From: Lutibacter oricola
GTDB lineage: Bacteria; Bacteroidota; Bacteroidia; Flavobacteriales; Flavobacteriaceae
Direction: 5' to 3'
DNA length: 64,000 bases
Assembly (NCBI RefSeq): GCF_900106565.1
Contig: NZ_FNNJ01000002.1
Coordinates: forward strand, 372,001 to 436,000
Shown here: positions 25,776 through 35,414 of the stretch, in pieces
Layout: every line of letters starts with the position of its first letter
How positions within the stretch are numbered: position 1 is the first letter of the stretch
Notes under the pieces: model-generated
Databases searched by the model: none
Told to the model about the DNA's origin: nothing
What the model saw: the letters and a program-made list of their open reading frames with translations, nothing else
Translations under genes and position numbers: made by a program

Positions 25776-26827
25776 TAACCATTACACTAACATACCGCAA
25801 TAGAGAGCTAGCGATAGTGAAACGCTGTTTAACCTCATTAAGTCAACAAACTGTAAATAAGTTTGCGGTACTGTTAGTTAATTATGGTAGTTCAAAAGAG
25901 CTTTCTTTAGCATTACAAAAGTTAGTAGCTAATTTTTCCTTTGTTAAACTGTTGACTGTTCCAGTATCTAAGCAATTATGGAATAAAAGTAAAGCCATTA
26001 ATAGTGCTTTAATGCAATGTAAAACACCTTACTTTTTTGTAGGAGATATTGATATGATGTATCGAAATGATTTTGTAGAAAAGTTACAGCAATTAAAAAA
26101 TAAAAATAGCATTGTTTATTTTCAAGTGGGTTTTTTAAGTAAAGAAGAATCGTTAAAAAATAAAGCATTTAAAGACTATCACCTAAAACATATTTCAGGA
26201 AAAGAGGCAACAGGAATGACTTTATATCCTACAGCATTGTTAAAAGAAATAAATGGATATGAAGAGTTTTACCATGGTTGGGGCGCCGAAGATTCCGATG
26301 TACATAGAAGAATAGAAAATTTAGGGAAAGAAGTTCATTTTTATACAGAGGAAGTTTTAATGCTACATCAATGGCATCTACGAAACTATAGAACAAAAGA
26401 TAGTAAGGAACCTTTTCATACGACATTAGAAAAAATAAATCACGCCTATTATAAAAAAGTAATTGAAAATCATAAAGTACAAGCAAATATTGGTTTCGAA
26501 TGGGGAATGATTCAAGAGGCTTGTGATTTTGATACTTCAGAGAAGATTTGTATAAAGAATGAAAAAAATGAAGTTGAAGCATTTTTAAAAGGCATCCTTC
26601 AGGAAAAGAAGAATAGACTAAATATATACATTACCAAGCATCCAGCGTATAAGAATAAAAAAAATGTATTAAAAAGAGTCCTTAAAAAGAAATTTAAGGA
26701 ATTTTATTCATTGCAAGAAATCAATAATTTATTATTATTAGAAATTATCTCCAACTATAGAAATTCATATTACGAATATGAATGGGATAAGGAGAAAGAA
26801 ACTATAAATCTAAAAATTCAATTATGA
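25772..26827 (+). CDS. GT2 / galactosyltransferase-like glycosyltransferase
   Basis: A 351-residue protein. The GT-A domain begins ITITLTYRNRELAIVKRCLTSLSQQ, has the metal-binding GDIDMMY and the GWGAEDSDVHRRIENLG block. That block resembles the C-terminal galactosyltransferase (Glyco_transf_7C) region also found in bacterial chondroitin-type polymerases. A helical lysine-rich tail of about 100 residues follows. It overlaps both neighbours by 4 bases. Probably adds Gal or an N-acetylhexosamine; specificity is inferred from this block only. Confidence 0.8.
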   Translation: MITITLTYRNRELAIVKRCLTSLSQQTVNKFAVLLVNYGSSKELSLALQKLVANFSFVKLLTVPVSKQLWNKSKAINSALMQCKTPYFFVGDIDMMYRNDFVEKLQQLKNKNSIVYFQVGFLSKEESLKNKAFKDYHLKHISGKEATGMTLYPTALLKEINGYEEFYHGWGAEDSDVHRRIENLGKEVHFYTEEVLMLHQWHLRNYRTKDSKEPFHTTLEKINHAYYKKVIENHKVQANIGFEWGMIQEACDFDTSEKICIKNEKNEVEAFLKGILQEKKNRLNIYITKHPAYKNKKNVLKRVLKKKFKEFYSLQEINNLLLLEIISNYRNSYYEYEWDKEKETINLKIQL

Positions 26828-27972
26828 AAAAAAAGATTTTAATGGTTTCTATGCCTTCCATTCATTTTTTTAGATGGACAGAACAATTAAAAAACTCCGA
26901 TTTTGAAGTCTATTGGTTTGATATTACAGGAGGAGCAACATTCAATAAAAATTTAGATTGGGTGACTCAATTTACAGGATGGAAAAATAAGTGGAATTAT
27001 CCTGGCCGTATTTTTATCAAATCGAAGTATCCTAAAATATATCAATGGATTCAAAAATTAAATGAAAAAGATACCAATAAAGAATTTGAAAAAGTATTAC
27101 AACTAATAAAACCAGAAGTAGTTCATAGTTTTGCACTACAAATATCATGTTTACCAATTTTGGATGTCATGAATAGATATAAATCATTAAAATGGATTTA
27201 TTCATCTTGGGGAAGTGATATTTTTTATTATAAAAATTTGGGTGTAATTGAGGTTGATGTGTTAAATACTTTAAGACGAGTTAATTTTTTAATAACAGAT
27301 TGTAAAAGAGATTATTATATATGTAACAAACATAAATTCAATAATAAATTTTTGGGTGTTTTTCCGGGGAATGGAGGAGTTGATTTTGTAGAGAATGTAA
27401 AAGCACTAAATCAAAGAGATAAAATTTTAATAAAAGGCAACACAAATGATATTGGTAAGGGGTTAGAAATAGTAAAATCATTAACCAATAGTACAATGGA
27501 GTTTTTAAATAATTATGAAATAATAATTTTTAGTGGTAATGAAGAAATTTTAAGGTACATAAACTCAAAAAAATATTTTAAAAATTATAATATTAAGGTA
27601 ATAAATGAGTCCATTACAAATGATAAATTGTTAGAACTAATGGGGGATTCAATACTTTATATTGGAAATAGTTTATCAGATGGTATACCGAATACTTTAA
27701 TAGAATCTATGGGAATGGGATGTTTTCCTATTCAATCAAATCCAGGAAACGTAACTGAAGAATTAATAATAAATGGGTTTAATGGTTTTTTAATTTCAGA
27801 CTCTAAGAATATAAATGAAATAAAAAATCATATTTTAAAAAGTATTAATAATTTTGAATTACTTGAAAAGGCTTTTGGTTATAATGTAAGTGAAATAAGA
27901 AAAAAGTATTCTCGTATTATTTTGAAAGAAAAAATCAATGAAATTTATATACAAGTTTTTAAAAAAAATTAA
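26824..27972 (+). CDS. GT4 family glycosyltransferase
   Basis: A 382-residue GT-B transferase. N-terminal half: KILMVSMPSIHFFRWTEQL, then VHSFALQISCLPILDVM and YSSWGSDIFYYKNLGV. C-terminal half: YIGNSLSDGIPNTLIESMGMGCFPIQSNPGNVTEELI, the GT4 donor-binding region with its two spaced Glu residues, then NGFNGFLI. It retains the anomeric configuration if it follows the family. The following methyltransferase-like gene starts 35 bases before its stop. Confidence 0.85.
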   Translation: MKKKILMVSMPSIHFFRWTEQLKNSDFEVYWFDITGGATFNKNLDWVTQFTGWKNKWNYPGRIFIKSKYPKIYQWIQKLNEKDTNKEFEKVLQLIKPEVVHSFALQISCLPILDVMNRYKSLKWIYSSWGSDIFYYKNLGVIEVDVLNTLRRVNFLITDCKRDYYICNKHKFNNKFLGVFPGNGGVDFVENVKALNQRDKILIKGNTNDIGKGLEIVKSLTNSTMEFLNNYEIIIFSGNEEILRYINSKKYFKNYNIKVINESITNDKLLELMGDSILYIGNSLSDGIPNTLIESMGMGCFPIQSNPGNVTEELIINGFNGFLISDSKNINEIKNHILKSINNFELLEKAFGYNVSEIRKKYSRIILKEKINEIYIQVFKKN

Positions 27973-28543
27973 TAGTAATTTAGGCAAGGGATATTCGTTG
28001 TCAAAAAAAACAAAAGAAATTATTAAAAGAAAAGAATCAGATTACGACAGATGGTCAAATAATTTATCGTTGCACAAAAACTGGAATGAAAGAACAGAAT
28101 TGATAAGTAAATTATTACCTGATCAATGCAATATTATAGAATTTGGTGCTGGAAATATGTATTTAAAAAAAGTTTTAAAATCAAAGCAGGCATATACACC
28201 ATCTGACTTAGTGAAAAGATTTTCTGAAACTGTTGTTTGCGATTTAAATAAAAAACTTGAACTGGATTTAGGTAAATATGATGTTATTGTATTCAGTGGA
28301 GTATTAGAATATGTTTATGATATTGAAAAATTGTTTGTACAGTTTCCTGAAAATATTAAGTATATAATTTTATCATTTGCTGATTCAATTAACAATCCCA
28401 AGCGATTAGAAAATGGATGGTTAAATAATTATTCTAAAAGAGACTTATTAAGTGTAATTTCCAATTTAAGATACGAAGTAGTTAAAGAATTAGATTGGAA
28501 TAATCAAGTTATATTAAAACTAAGGAGATTAAATGAACTTTAA
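27938..28543 (+). CDS. Class I methyltransferase-like protein
   Basis: A 201-residue protein. The segment NIIEFGAGNMYLKKVLKSK resembles SAM-binding motif I, and GKYDVIVFSGVLEYVYDIEKLF resembles motif IV of class I methyltransferases. It may methylate a sugar of the glycan, which would suit an ABC exporter whose ATPase recognises a modified chain end; that link is inference. The chosen ATG overlaps the upstream gene by 35 bases. The 3' end overlaps the convergent pyruvyl transferase gene by 15 bases. Confidence 0.65.
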   Translation: MKFIYKFLKKINSNLGKGYSLSKKTKEIIKRKESDYDRWSNNLSLHKNWNERTELISKLLPDQCNIIEFGAGNMYLKKVLKSKQAYTPSDLVKRFSETVVCDLNKKLELDLGKYDVIVFSGVLEYVYDIEKLFVQFPENIKYIILSFADSINNPKRLENGWLNNYSKRDLLSVISNLRYEVVKELDWNNQVILKLRRLNEL

Positions 28544-29350
28544 AGTCAGAAGAGCTATTTGTAAACCGTTACAGATTTCATCTATTTTAGAAGTATCACA
28601 TGTATTAAACTCATAGGAAAGTAACCCTAAAGTTGTATTCATTTTTTTTAACGAATAACATTTAACATTAAAAATATTTACAGATTCAAAATAATCATAA
28701 TATTTAATATCATCTCCAAAAATATTTTCAGAGAATTTTACCCAACAAGAGGGAATATGATAAGCATGTGAAACAATAATTCCATGTAACGATGAAGATA
28801 CGGTTTTCTCACAAGATACAATTTGTTCAATTATAGCTTCAATATCATCGTTTAAAAGGTTAATAACTAAAATATCTTTTTCATTTTTATACCAGTTATG
28901 GACGACATCATAATCTACATAGTGAGGTATAATCCCAATTTTATATTTTTTTCTAGTTTTTGGTTGGTAAAATTGAGGTAATAAAATAGCTGGGTCTCCA
29001 TATACTTCAGGAACAGTACAACCCTGTTTTAATAAGTGTTTTCTAGTTAAAGGTCCTCTTACCGCTAAAAAAGTTGCTTTAGGCACTTTAGTATCCTTAA
29101 TAATCAATCCACTACCCCAAACAATACAGTTTTTATCAATTTGTCCTAAAATACTTCCGGCAGTAACCAAAACTTTAGAAATTTTTTGATTCCATTTTCT
29201 TTTTTTAGGATGAATAAATCGAACATTTTTTCCTGTTATCTTTTTTATAAGGTAAGGACCAACAGCATCACCAAAGTTTTCTTGAGATTTGTTTTCAAAA
29301 TGTTTTGAAGACCACCAAAAAAGATTAATTATATTTGTTTTTCTAATCAT
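28529..29350 (-). CDS. Polysaccharide pyruvyl transferase family protein
   Basis: A 273-residue protein of the polysaccharide pyruvyl transferase family (CsaB-like GT-B fold). Features: NFGDAVGPYLIKKITGK at the start, VWGSGLIIKD and FLAVRGPLTRKHLLKQGC in the middle, VYGDPAILLP, and the SSLHGIIVSHAYHIPSCWVKFS block with its conserved Ser and His. It would add a ketal-linked pyruvate, or another group, to a sugar. It is the only gene of the 32-kb locus on the minus strand, convergent with the methyltransferase-like gene and 40 bases from the divergent neuB start. Confidence 0.85.
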   Translation of the reverse strand: MIRKTNIINLFWWSSKHFENKSQENFGDAVGPYLIKKITGKNVRFIHPKKRKWNQKISKVLVTAGSILGQIDKNCIVWGSGLIIKDTKVPKATFLAVRGPLTRKHLLKQGCTVPEVYGDPAILLPQFYQPKTRKKYKIGIIPHYVDYDVVHNWYKNEKDILVINLLNDDIEAIIEQIVSCEKTVSSSLHGIIVSHAYHIPSCWVKFSENIFGDDIKYYDYFESVNIFNVKCYSLKKMNTTLGLLSYEFNTCDTSKIDEICNGLQIALLTLKFI

Positions 29351-29390
29351 AAAGTTGATTCAAAAATAACGATTAAAATAGAAAAACAAA

Positions 29391-30389
29391 ATGTTTATCA
29401 TAGCAGAAATAGGTCAAGCACATAATGGAAGTTTAGGTCAAGTACATGCATATATTGATGCTGTATCCAAAACAGGTTGTAATGCTATTAAGTTTCAAAC
29501 ACATATAGCGGAAGCTGAAAGTAGTGTTTATGAGCCATTTAGAGTTCAATTTTCAACTCAAGATAAAACTCGTTTTGACTATTGGAAACGTATGGAGTTT
29601 TCATTAGATCAATGGAAAGAAATAAAACAACATTGCGATGAGGTTGGATTAGAGTTTATGAGTTCTCCTTTTAGCAATGCTGCTGTAGCTATTTTAGAAG
29701 AAGTAGGTATTCAACGCTATAAGATAGGTTCTGGGGAGGTTACCAATAAGTTATTGTTGCAAAAAATTTCAGAAACAGGAAAGCCAGTCATACTTTCTAG
29801 CGGCATGAGTTCATTTAGTGAATTAGATGCAGGAATTCAATTTTTAAAAGAGAAAAATATTGAAGTTTCTCTAGTTCAATGTACCACAGCCTATCCAACA
29901 CAACCAGAACAGTATGGATTAAATGTAATTCAAAAGTTAAAAGATAGATATCATGTGCCAGTTGGTTTTTCAGATCATTCAGGAAGAATTGAAACTTGTA
30001 TTGCGGCAACTACTTTAGGTGCTGAATTACTAGAATTTCACGTTGTTTTTGATAAAGCCATGTTTGGTCCAGATGTTTCTTCATCCTTAACTTTTTCAGA
30101 AGTTGAACAATTGGTTAATGCAGTGAAGAACATTCAAAAAGCATTATATCATCCAATAAACAAAGATAAAATTGAACAGTTTCAAGAAGTAAAACAGATT
30201 TTTGAAAAATCATTAGCTGTAAATAAAAACTTATCAAAAGGACATATATTAAAATTTGAAGATCTAGAGGCTAAAAAACCAAAAGGTTATGGTGTGGATG
30301 CAAGTTTGTTTGAAACAGTTATAGGAAAAAAGCTTACTGAAGATTTAAAGAAATGGGATTTTTTAAAGGATGATGTAATTAATTTATAA
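29391..30389 (+). CDS. neuB: N-acetylneuraminate synthase family protein
   Basis: A 332-residue enzyme condensing phosphoenolpyruvate with an N-acetylhexosamine (ManNAc for Neu5Ac). A TIM barrel of residues 1-260 has AEIGQAHNGSLGQVHAYIDAV, AIKFQTH, KIGSGEVTN, LSSGMSS, VGFSDHSG and LEFHVVFDKAMFGPD; the two His of FSDH and EFH are the expected metal ligands. A C-terminal SAF/antifreeze-like domain covers about 270-330 (SLAVNKNLSKGHILKFEDL). It heads the neuB-neuC-neuA cassette. Legionaminic or related synthases cannot be excluded, but no genes for bacillosamine-type precursors are present. Confidence 0.9.
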   Translation: MFIIAEIGQAHNGSLGQVHAYIDAVSKTGCNAIKFQTHIAEAESSVYEPFRVQFSTQDKTRFDYWKRMEFSLDQWKEIKQHCDEVGLEFMSSPFSNAAVAILEEVGIQRYKIGSGEVTNKLLLQKISETGKPVILSSGMSSFSELDAGIQFLKEKNIEVSLVQCTTAYPTQPEQYGLNVIQKLKDRYHVPVGFSDHSGRIETCIAATTLGAELLEFHVVFDKAMFGPDVSSSLTFSEVEQLVNAVKNIQKALYHPINKDKIEQFQEVKQIFEKSLAVNKNLSKGHILKFEDLEAKKPKGYGVDASLFETVIGKKLTEDLKKWDFLKDDVINL

Positions 30390-30477
30390 CCTTAGATAGA
30401 ATTGTTAATTTAATTTAGGTGACATCTTTTATAAGGATTAAAAAATACTTATTTTTAAAAAATTAAAATAAAACTGA

Positions 30478-31635
30478 ATGACCCAAAGAAAGATTTGTGT
30501 AGTTGTTACAGCTAGACCTTCTTATAGTAGAATAAAAACGGCATTAAAAGCTATTGATGAACATCCAGCTTTAGATTTACAGTTGGTAATCGCAGGTCCT
30601 GCATTATTAACACGTTATGGTAATGCTGTAGATTATATAGAAAAGGATGGATTTAGGATTGCAGAAAAAGTGTTTATGGTTTTGGAAGGAGAAAATCCAA
30701 CTTCTATGGCAAAAACTACAGGCTTAGGAGTTATGGAGTTAGCAGGGGTTTTTCATAAATTACAACCTGATGCAGTAATTACTATTGCAGATAGATTTGA
30801 AACCATTGCAACATCTATTGCAGCTTCTTATCAAAATATACCTTTGGTCCATATTCAAGGAGGAGAAGTAACAGGAAATATTGATGAAAAAGTTCGTCAT
30901 GCCAATACAAAACTAGCAGATATTCATTTGGTAGCATCAGAAGATGCAAAAGAACGTGTTTTAAAATTGGGGGAGCAGCCAGATACGGTATTTAATACAG
31001 GTTGTCCTTCAATTGATATTGCAAAAGAAGTTTTAGATCAACCAACATTAGATTTTGATCCAATTGAAAAATATGGTGGAGTTGGAGCTGATATTGATTG
31101 GGGAAAAGGATATTTGGTAGTGATGCAACACCCAGTTACTACTGAATATGAATCTGCCAGAAAAGATGTTGAAACAACATTGCATGCAATTAACGAATTG
31201 GATATACCTACGTTTTGGTTTTGGCCTAATGTAGATGCAGGCTCAGATGGAACATCGGGAGGGATTCGTTCATTCAGGGAAATATATAAGCCTCAAAACA
31301 TTCGTTTTTTTAAGAATATGGAACCTGAGGATTTTTTACGCTTGTTGATTAATGCGAAGTGTTTAATAGGAAATTCAAGTGTGGGTATTCGAGAGTGTAG
31401 TTATTTAAAAGTTCCTGTAGTGAATATAGGTACACGACAACATAATAGACAACGAGGACTGAATGTAAAGGATGTTTCGTATCATAAAGAATTGATTAAA
31501 GAAGCAATTAAAGACAGGATAAGTTTTAAGCAATTAGAAGATGAATATATCTATGGAAATGGAACTGCAGGAAGTGAAATTGCTAAGATATTAGCAACTA
31601 TTCCATTAAACTATCACAAAACTATTTCGTATTAA
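30478..31635 (+). CDS. neuC: UDP-N-acetylglucosamine 2-epimerase, hydrolysing
   Basis: A 385-residue enzyme that makes free ManNAc and UDP from UDP-GlcNAc for sialic acid synthesis. Features: KICVVVTARPSYSRIKTAL, ADRFETIATSIAASYQNIPLVHIQGGEVTGNIDEKVRHA, NTGCPSIDIAKEV and the C-terminal LIGNSSVGIRECSYLKVPVVNIGTRQ..RQRG. Its pairing with neuB and neuA distinguishes it from the non-hydrolysing wecB-type paralogue at 23449. Its stop overlaps the neuA start by one base. Confidence 0.9.
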   Translation: MTQRKICVVVTARPSYSRIKTALKAIDEHPALDLQLVIAGPALLTRYGNAVDYIEKDGFRIAEKVFMVLEGENPTSMAKTTGLGVMELAGVFHKLQPDAVITIADRFETIATSIAASYQNIPLVHIQGGEVTGNIDEKVRHANTKLADIHLVASEDAKERVLKLGEQPDTVFNTGCPSIDIAKEVLDQPTLDFDPIEKYGGVGADIDWGKGYLVVMQHPVTTEYESARKDVETTLHAINELDIPTFWFWPNVDAGSDGTSGGIRSFREIYKPQNIRFFKNMEPEDFLRLLINAKCLIGNSSVGIRECSYLKVPVVNIGTRQHNRQRGLNVKDVSYHKELIKEAIKDRISFKQLEDEYIYGNGTAGSEIAKILATIPLNYHKTISY

Positions 31636-32324
31636 TGAAAATACTAGGTATTATACCAGCAAGAGGAGGTTCTAAAGGAATTCCAAATAAAAATATAAAA
31701 TTATTAAATGGAAAACCTTTATTACAATACACTTCAGAAAAAGCATTAAAATCAAGATTGTTAGATAAGGTGATTTTAAGTAGTGACTGTGATGAAATAC
31801 TTAAAGTTGGTAAAATTGTAGGAATTGAAGTCCCTTTTAAAAGACCTCAAGAATTGGCTACTGATGAAAGTCCAACCATTGATACAATTATTCATGCATT
31901 GGAATTTTTCCAAAATAAAAAGGTGTTTTTTGATGCTGTTTGTTTGTTACAAACCACGTATCCTTTTAGAACGGAAGGTTTTATTGATGCGGCAATTGAA
32001 AAGTTTATTAAAGAAAAATCAGATTCATTAATATCAGTATTAAAAGTTCCTCATGAATACAACCCCCATTGGGTTTTTGAAGAAGACAAAGAAGGTGGAT
32101 TGAAAATTGCTACTGGCGAGGATACAATAATAAGTAGGAGGCAAGATTTACCAAATTCATTTTTTAGAGATGGTGCAATCTACATTACGAAGGCAGACGT
32201 TATATTAAAGCAAAAGTCGTTGTACGGAAATTCAATTAGTTTTTTGGAGTCATATATTGAGAAGTATGTAAATTTAGATACTATTGCAGATTGGAAGAAA
32301 GCTGAAAGAGTGCTAAAAGATTAG
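31635..32324 (+). CDS. neuA: CMP-sialic acid synthetase (acylneuraminate cytidylyltransferase)
   Basis: A 229-residue nucleotidyltransferase. The IIPARGGSKGIPNKNIKLLNGKPLLQYT start is the hallmark CTP-binding block. LLQTTYPFRTEGFIDAA and RRQDLPNSFFRDGAIYITK complete the family pattern. It activates the nonulosonic acid made by NeuB to its CMP form, the donor for a sialyltransferase. It overlaps neuC by one base (TAATG) and lies 3 bases before the asparagine synthase-like gene. Confidence 0.93.
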   Translation: MKILGIIPARGGSKGIPNKNIKLLNGKPLLQYTSEKALKSRLLDKVILSSDCDEILKVGKIVGIEVPFKRPQELATDESPTIDTIIHALEFFQNKKVFFDAVCLLQTTYPFRTEGFIDAAIEKFIKEKSDSLISVLKVPHEYNPHWVFEEDKEGGLKIATGEDTIISRRQDLPNSFFRDGAIYITKADVILKQKSLYGNSISFLESYIEKYVNLDTIADWKKAERVLKD

Positions 32325-32327
32325 TTT

Positions 32328-34028
32328 ATGTGTGGAATAGCAGGAGTAATTGGGAGCAAAGCATCGGAGGAAATAATCAGTAAAATGTTAGCGGTTCAAA
32401 ATCATAGAGGACCTGATTATACTGGGTCTTATTGTGAAAACAATATGTCATTAGGCCATAATAGATTATCTATTATTGATTTAACTTCAAATGCCAATCA
32501 ACCCTTTATCTCAAATAATAAAAGATATGTATTGGTTTTTAATGGTGAAATTTATAATTACTTGGAATTAAAAAAAGATTTAGAAAAAGAGTATCAATTT
32601 AAAACAACTTCAGATACTGAAGTTTTATTAGCTGCATATATAAAGTGGGGAAAAGATTGTTTGCATAAATTAAATGGAATGTTTTCTTTTGCTATTTGGG
32701 ACGTTTTTGAAGAAAAATTATTTGCAGCAAGAGATCGTTTTGGTGTTAAACCTTTTTATTATTCAAATCAAGATAATACATTTTACTTTGCTTCAGAAAT
32801 TAAAACATTGTTTAATGCAGGTATAGAAAAGAATTATGAAGAAAGAGTCTGGTCTAATTATTTAGTTTATGGAAGTTATGGTCAACCTAATGAAACTTTT
32901 TGGAAAGGAATAGAACAATTACCAGCGGGTCATTATTTAGAATTCAATAATGAAGAAATAATATTAAATAAATGGTATTGTTTTGAAAAGGAGGTACAAA
33001 AGCAAGTAATACATACATCAATAGAAAAACTTAAGGAAGAATATGAAGCATTGTTAATAGATAGTGTAAAACTCAGGTTTAGAGCTGATGTACCTGTTGG
33101 ATTTAATTTGAGTGGAGGGGTAGATAGTTCTACGTTATTAGCCTATGTAAATAATTTGTTTGGGAAGGAGAATATTGAAGCTTTTACGTTCTATTGTAAT
33201 GATAAAAATTATGATGAATTGCCTTGGGTAGAAGAAATGGTTTGTAAAGTAAATAATCCTTTAACCAAAGTGCTGTTAGATGTTAATAAAATTGAGAATT
33301 TGGTTTCAGAAATGAGTTATTGTCAAGATGAACCTTATGGAGGAATACCAACCATTGCTTACGGAGAGCTTTTTAAAAATGCAAGAAGTAAAGGAATTAA
33401 AGTATTGTTAGATGGACAAGGAATGGATGAACAATGGGCAGGTTATGATTACTATTTGAAAAGTAACGCCGTTGAAATTCAAGGAGTAAAAAAGTCACCA
33501 TTAAGACCTAATGTACTTACTGAAGAATTTAAACAATATGCAACCAAAGTAAACTATCCTAAACCATTTAAAGATCATCTGTTAAATTTACAATATAGAG
33601 ATTTGTTTTACACAAAAATACCAAGAGCATTACGATTTAATGATCGCTTATCTATGAAATACAGTACTGAGTTAAGAGAACCTTTTTTAGATTATAGATT
33701 GGTTGAACTGGCATTTGCACAATCCAAACATTTTAAAATTAAAGGTGATTTGCAGAAATATGTATTAAGAGATTTAGTAAAAAATAAATTATCTGATTCT
33801 ATTAGCTATGCACCTAAAAGACCTTTGCAAACACCACAGCGAGAATGGTTAAGAACTGAGATGAAAGAATTTGTAAATGAAAGAATACACTATCTTATGA
33901 ATTCAACTATTGGAGCTTGGTTTGACAAGAAGACATTATTAAACGAATGGGAATTGTATAGAAAGGAAGAATTAGATTCAAGTTTCCATATTTGGCAATG
34001 GTTAAATGTTAGCTTGCTTATAAATTAA
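32328..34028 (+). CDS. asnB: Asparagine synthase (glutamine-hydrolysing) family amidotransferase
   Basis: A 566-residue protein. The class II glutaminase domain has the nucleophile Cys2 (MCGIAGVIG) with NHRGPDYTG and LGHNRLSIIDL. The synthetase domain has the PP-loop LSGGVDSSTLLAYV, LLDGQGMDEQWAGYDYYL and the late ELREPFLDYRLVELAF. In surface-glycan loci such proteins are thought to amidate sugar acids rather than make free asparagine. Its place 3 bases after neuA and in front of transferases supports that, but ordinary asparagine synthesis is not excluded. Confidence 0.88.
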   Translation: MCGIAGVIGSKASEEIISKMLAVQNHRGPDYTGSYCENNMSLGHNRLSIIDLTSNANQPFISNNKRYVLVFNGEIYNYLELKKDLEKEYQFKTTSDTEVLLAAYIKWGKDCLHKLNGMFSFAIWDVFEEKLFAARDRFGVKPFYYSNQDNTFYFASEIKTLFNAGIEKNYEERVWSNYLVYGSYGQPNETFWKGIEQLPAGHYLEFNNEEIILNKWYCFEKEVQKQVIHTSIEKLKEEYEALLIDSVKLRFRADVPVGFNLSGGVDSSTLLAYVNNLFGKENIEAFTFYCNDKNYDELPWVEEMVCKVNNPLTKVLLDVNKIENLVSEMSYCQDEPYGGIPTIAYGELFKNARSKGIKVLLDGQGMDEQWAGYDYYLKSNAVEIQGVKKSPLRPNVLTEEFKQYATKVNYPKPFKDHLLNLQYRDLFYTKIPRALRFNDRLSMKYSTELREPFLDYRLVELAFAQSKHFKIKGDLQKYVLRDLVKNKLSDSISYAPKRPLQTPQREWLRTEMKEFVNERIHYLMNSTIGAWFDKKTLLNEWELYRKEELDSSFHIWQWLNVSLLIN

Positions 34029-34039
34029 AATTATTCAAG

Positions 34040-35413
34040 ATGAAAAAAGTGTTTGTTTTTTTACCTGATGGAGTTGGTTTACGAAATTTTGTATTTGGAG
34101 ATTTTTATGAGATTGGAAAACAAAAGAATATAGATATTATTTATTGGAATAATACAGATTTTCCTATACATGAGAATTATATTCGAGTTAAACAGGGTAA
34201 ATCAAATTGGTTAGCAGATTTATTTAAAAGGTCACGCTCTAAAATTGAATTAAAACAGTCGTATAAGAAATTTAAGGACGAAGCATATTTGTCGTATAGT
34301 TTTACTCAGAGTTTTAAAACAATAAAAACTGCAATTAAAAGTAGTTTAGTATCAATGTTTTCAATGTTATTTAATTCTGAATTAGGTTTAAAAAAAGTTA
34401 GAAGTTATATTGAAAAATTTGAAAGAAATTCAGAATATTATTTTAATGTAAAAAAACAATTACAAAACGAAGCACCAAATTTTGTTTTTTCTACCAATCA
34501 ACGACCATTAAAAGCTATTGCTCCAATTTTAGCAGCCAAAGACTTAGGTATTCCGACAGCAACCTTTATTTTTTCATGGGATAACTTACCAAAAGGGATG
34601 TTGGTGTTGGAAACTGATTACTATTATGTGTGGAGTACCTATATGAAAAAAGAATTACTAAAATATTATCCTTTTATACTAGAAGAACAAATTAAAATAA
34701 CAGGAACTCCTCAATTTGAACCACATTTTAACAAAAAATTAATAATTGATAAAAATGTTTTTTTTAAAAAGAACAATTTAGATTTAAATAAAAAATATAT
34801 TTGTTTTTCTGGTGATGATATTACAACATCTCCAAATGATCAATTATATTTAGAAGATGTTGTAAAAGCAATTAAAAGTTTAAACTCTAAAGGTTTTAAT
34901 TTAGGACTGATTTACAGAAAGTGTCCTGTAGATTTTTCCAATAGACATATGAGTATTTATAATGAGTATAAAGATATTATGGTTTTAGTAGATCCATTGT
35001 GGGAGAACTTAGGGAATGGTTGGAACCGAGTTATGCCAACTGAAAATGATACTTCATTGCTAGTGAATACTATTAAAAATACCGAAATGGTTATTAATGT
35101 CGGTTCTTCAATGGTTTTTGATTATGTATGTCATAATAAACCGTGTGCTTTTTTAAATTACAATACCGATAAATCAGTTGATAAAAATTGGAATATTGAA
35201 AAGATTTATAAGTATATCCATTTTAAATCTATGCCCTCTAAAGATGCAGTACTTTGGATAAACTCTAAGAATAAAATTGAGGAAGTTATATTAAAAGGAT
35301 TAGAAATGAAGAATCTTTCAAGTACAAAAGAATGGTTTAAAACTATTGCAGGAGAAGAACCAACAAAAGCATCTAATCGTATTTGGGAATCAATAGCTAA
35401 AGTTGTGAATTAG
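34040..35413 (+). CDS. Uncharacterised GT-B-like protein of the polysaccharide locus
   Basis: A 457-residue protein I cannot place in a named family. It starts KKVFVFLPDGVGLRNFVFGDFYEIG. It has the GT-B-like segments FVFSTNQRPLKAIAPILAAKDLGIPTATFIFSWDN, YYYVWSTYMKKELLKYYP, ITGTPQFEPHF and a C-terminal VINVGSSMVFDYVCHNKPCAFLNYNTD that resembles the donor-binding end of capsule or glycerophosphotransferase-type enzymes. It follows the neu/asnB genes by 11 bases, so it is a candidate for the missing sialyltransferase or another transferase. That role is inferred from position only. Confidence 0.55.
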   Translation: MKKVFVFLPDGVGLRNFVFGDFYEIGKQKNIDIIYWNNTDFPIHENYIRVKQGKSNWLADLFKRSRSKIELKQSYKKFKDEAYLSYSFTQSFKTIKTAIKSSLVSMFSMLFNSELGLKKVRSYIEKFERNSEYYFNVKKQLQNEAPNFVFSTNQRPLKAIAPILAAKDLGIPTATFIFSWDNLPKGMLVLETDYYYVWSTYMKKELLKYYPFILEEQIKITGTPQFEPHFNKKLIIDKNVFFKKNNLDLNKKYICFSGDDITTSPNDQLYLEDVVKAIKSLNSKGFNLGLIYRKCPVDFSNRHMSIYNEYKDIMVLVDPLWENLGNGWNRVMPTENDTSLLVNTIKNTEMVINVGSSMVFDYVCHNKPCAFLNYNTDKSVDKNWNIEKIYKYIHFKSMPSKDAVLWINSKNKIEEVILKGLEMKNLSSTKEWFKTIAGEEPTKASNRIWESIAKVVN

Positions 35414-35414
35414 T

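Noticed and set aside
29391-32324. Legionaminic or pseudaminic acid pathway
   Set aside because: No dehydratase, aminotransferase or acetyltransferase genes for those sugars are present; a hydrolysing GlcNAc epimerase plus synthase and cytidylyltransferase fits Neu5Ac better.
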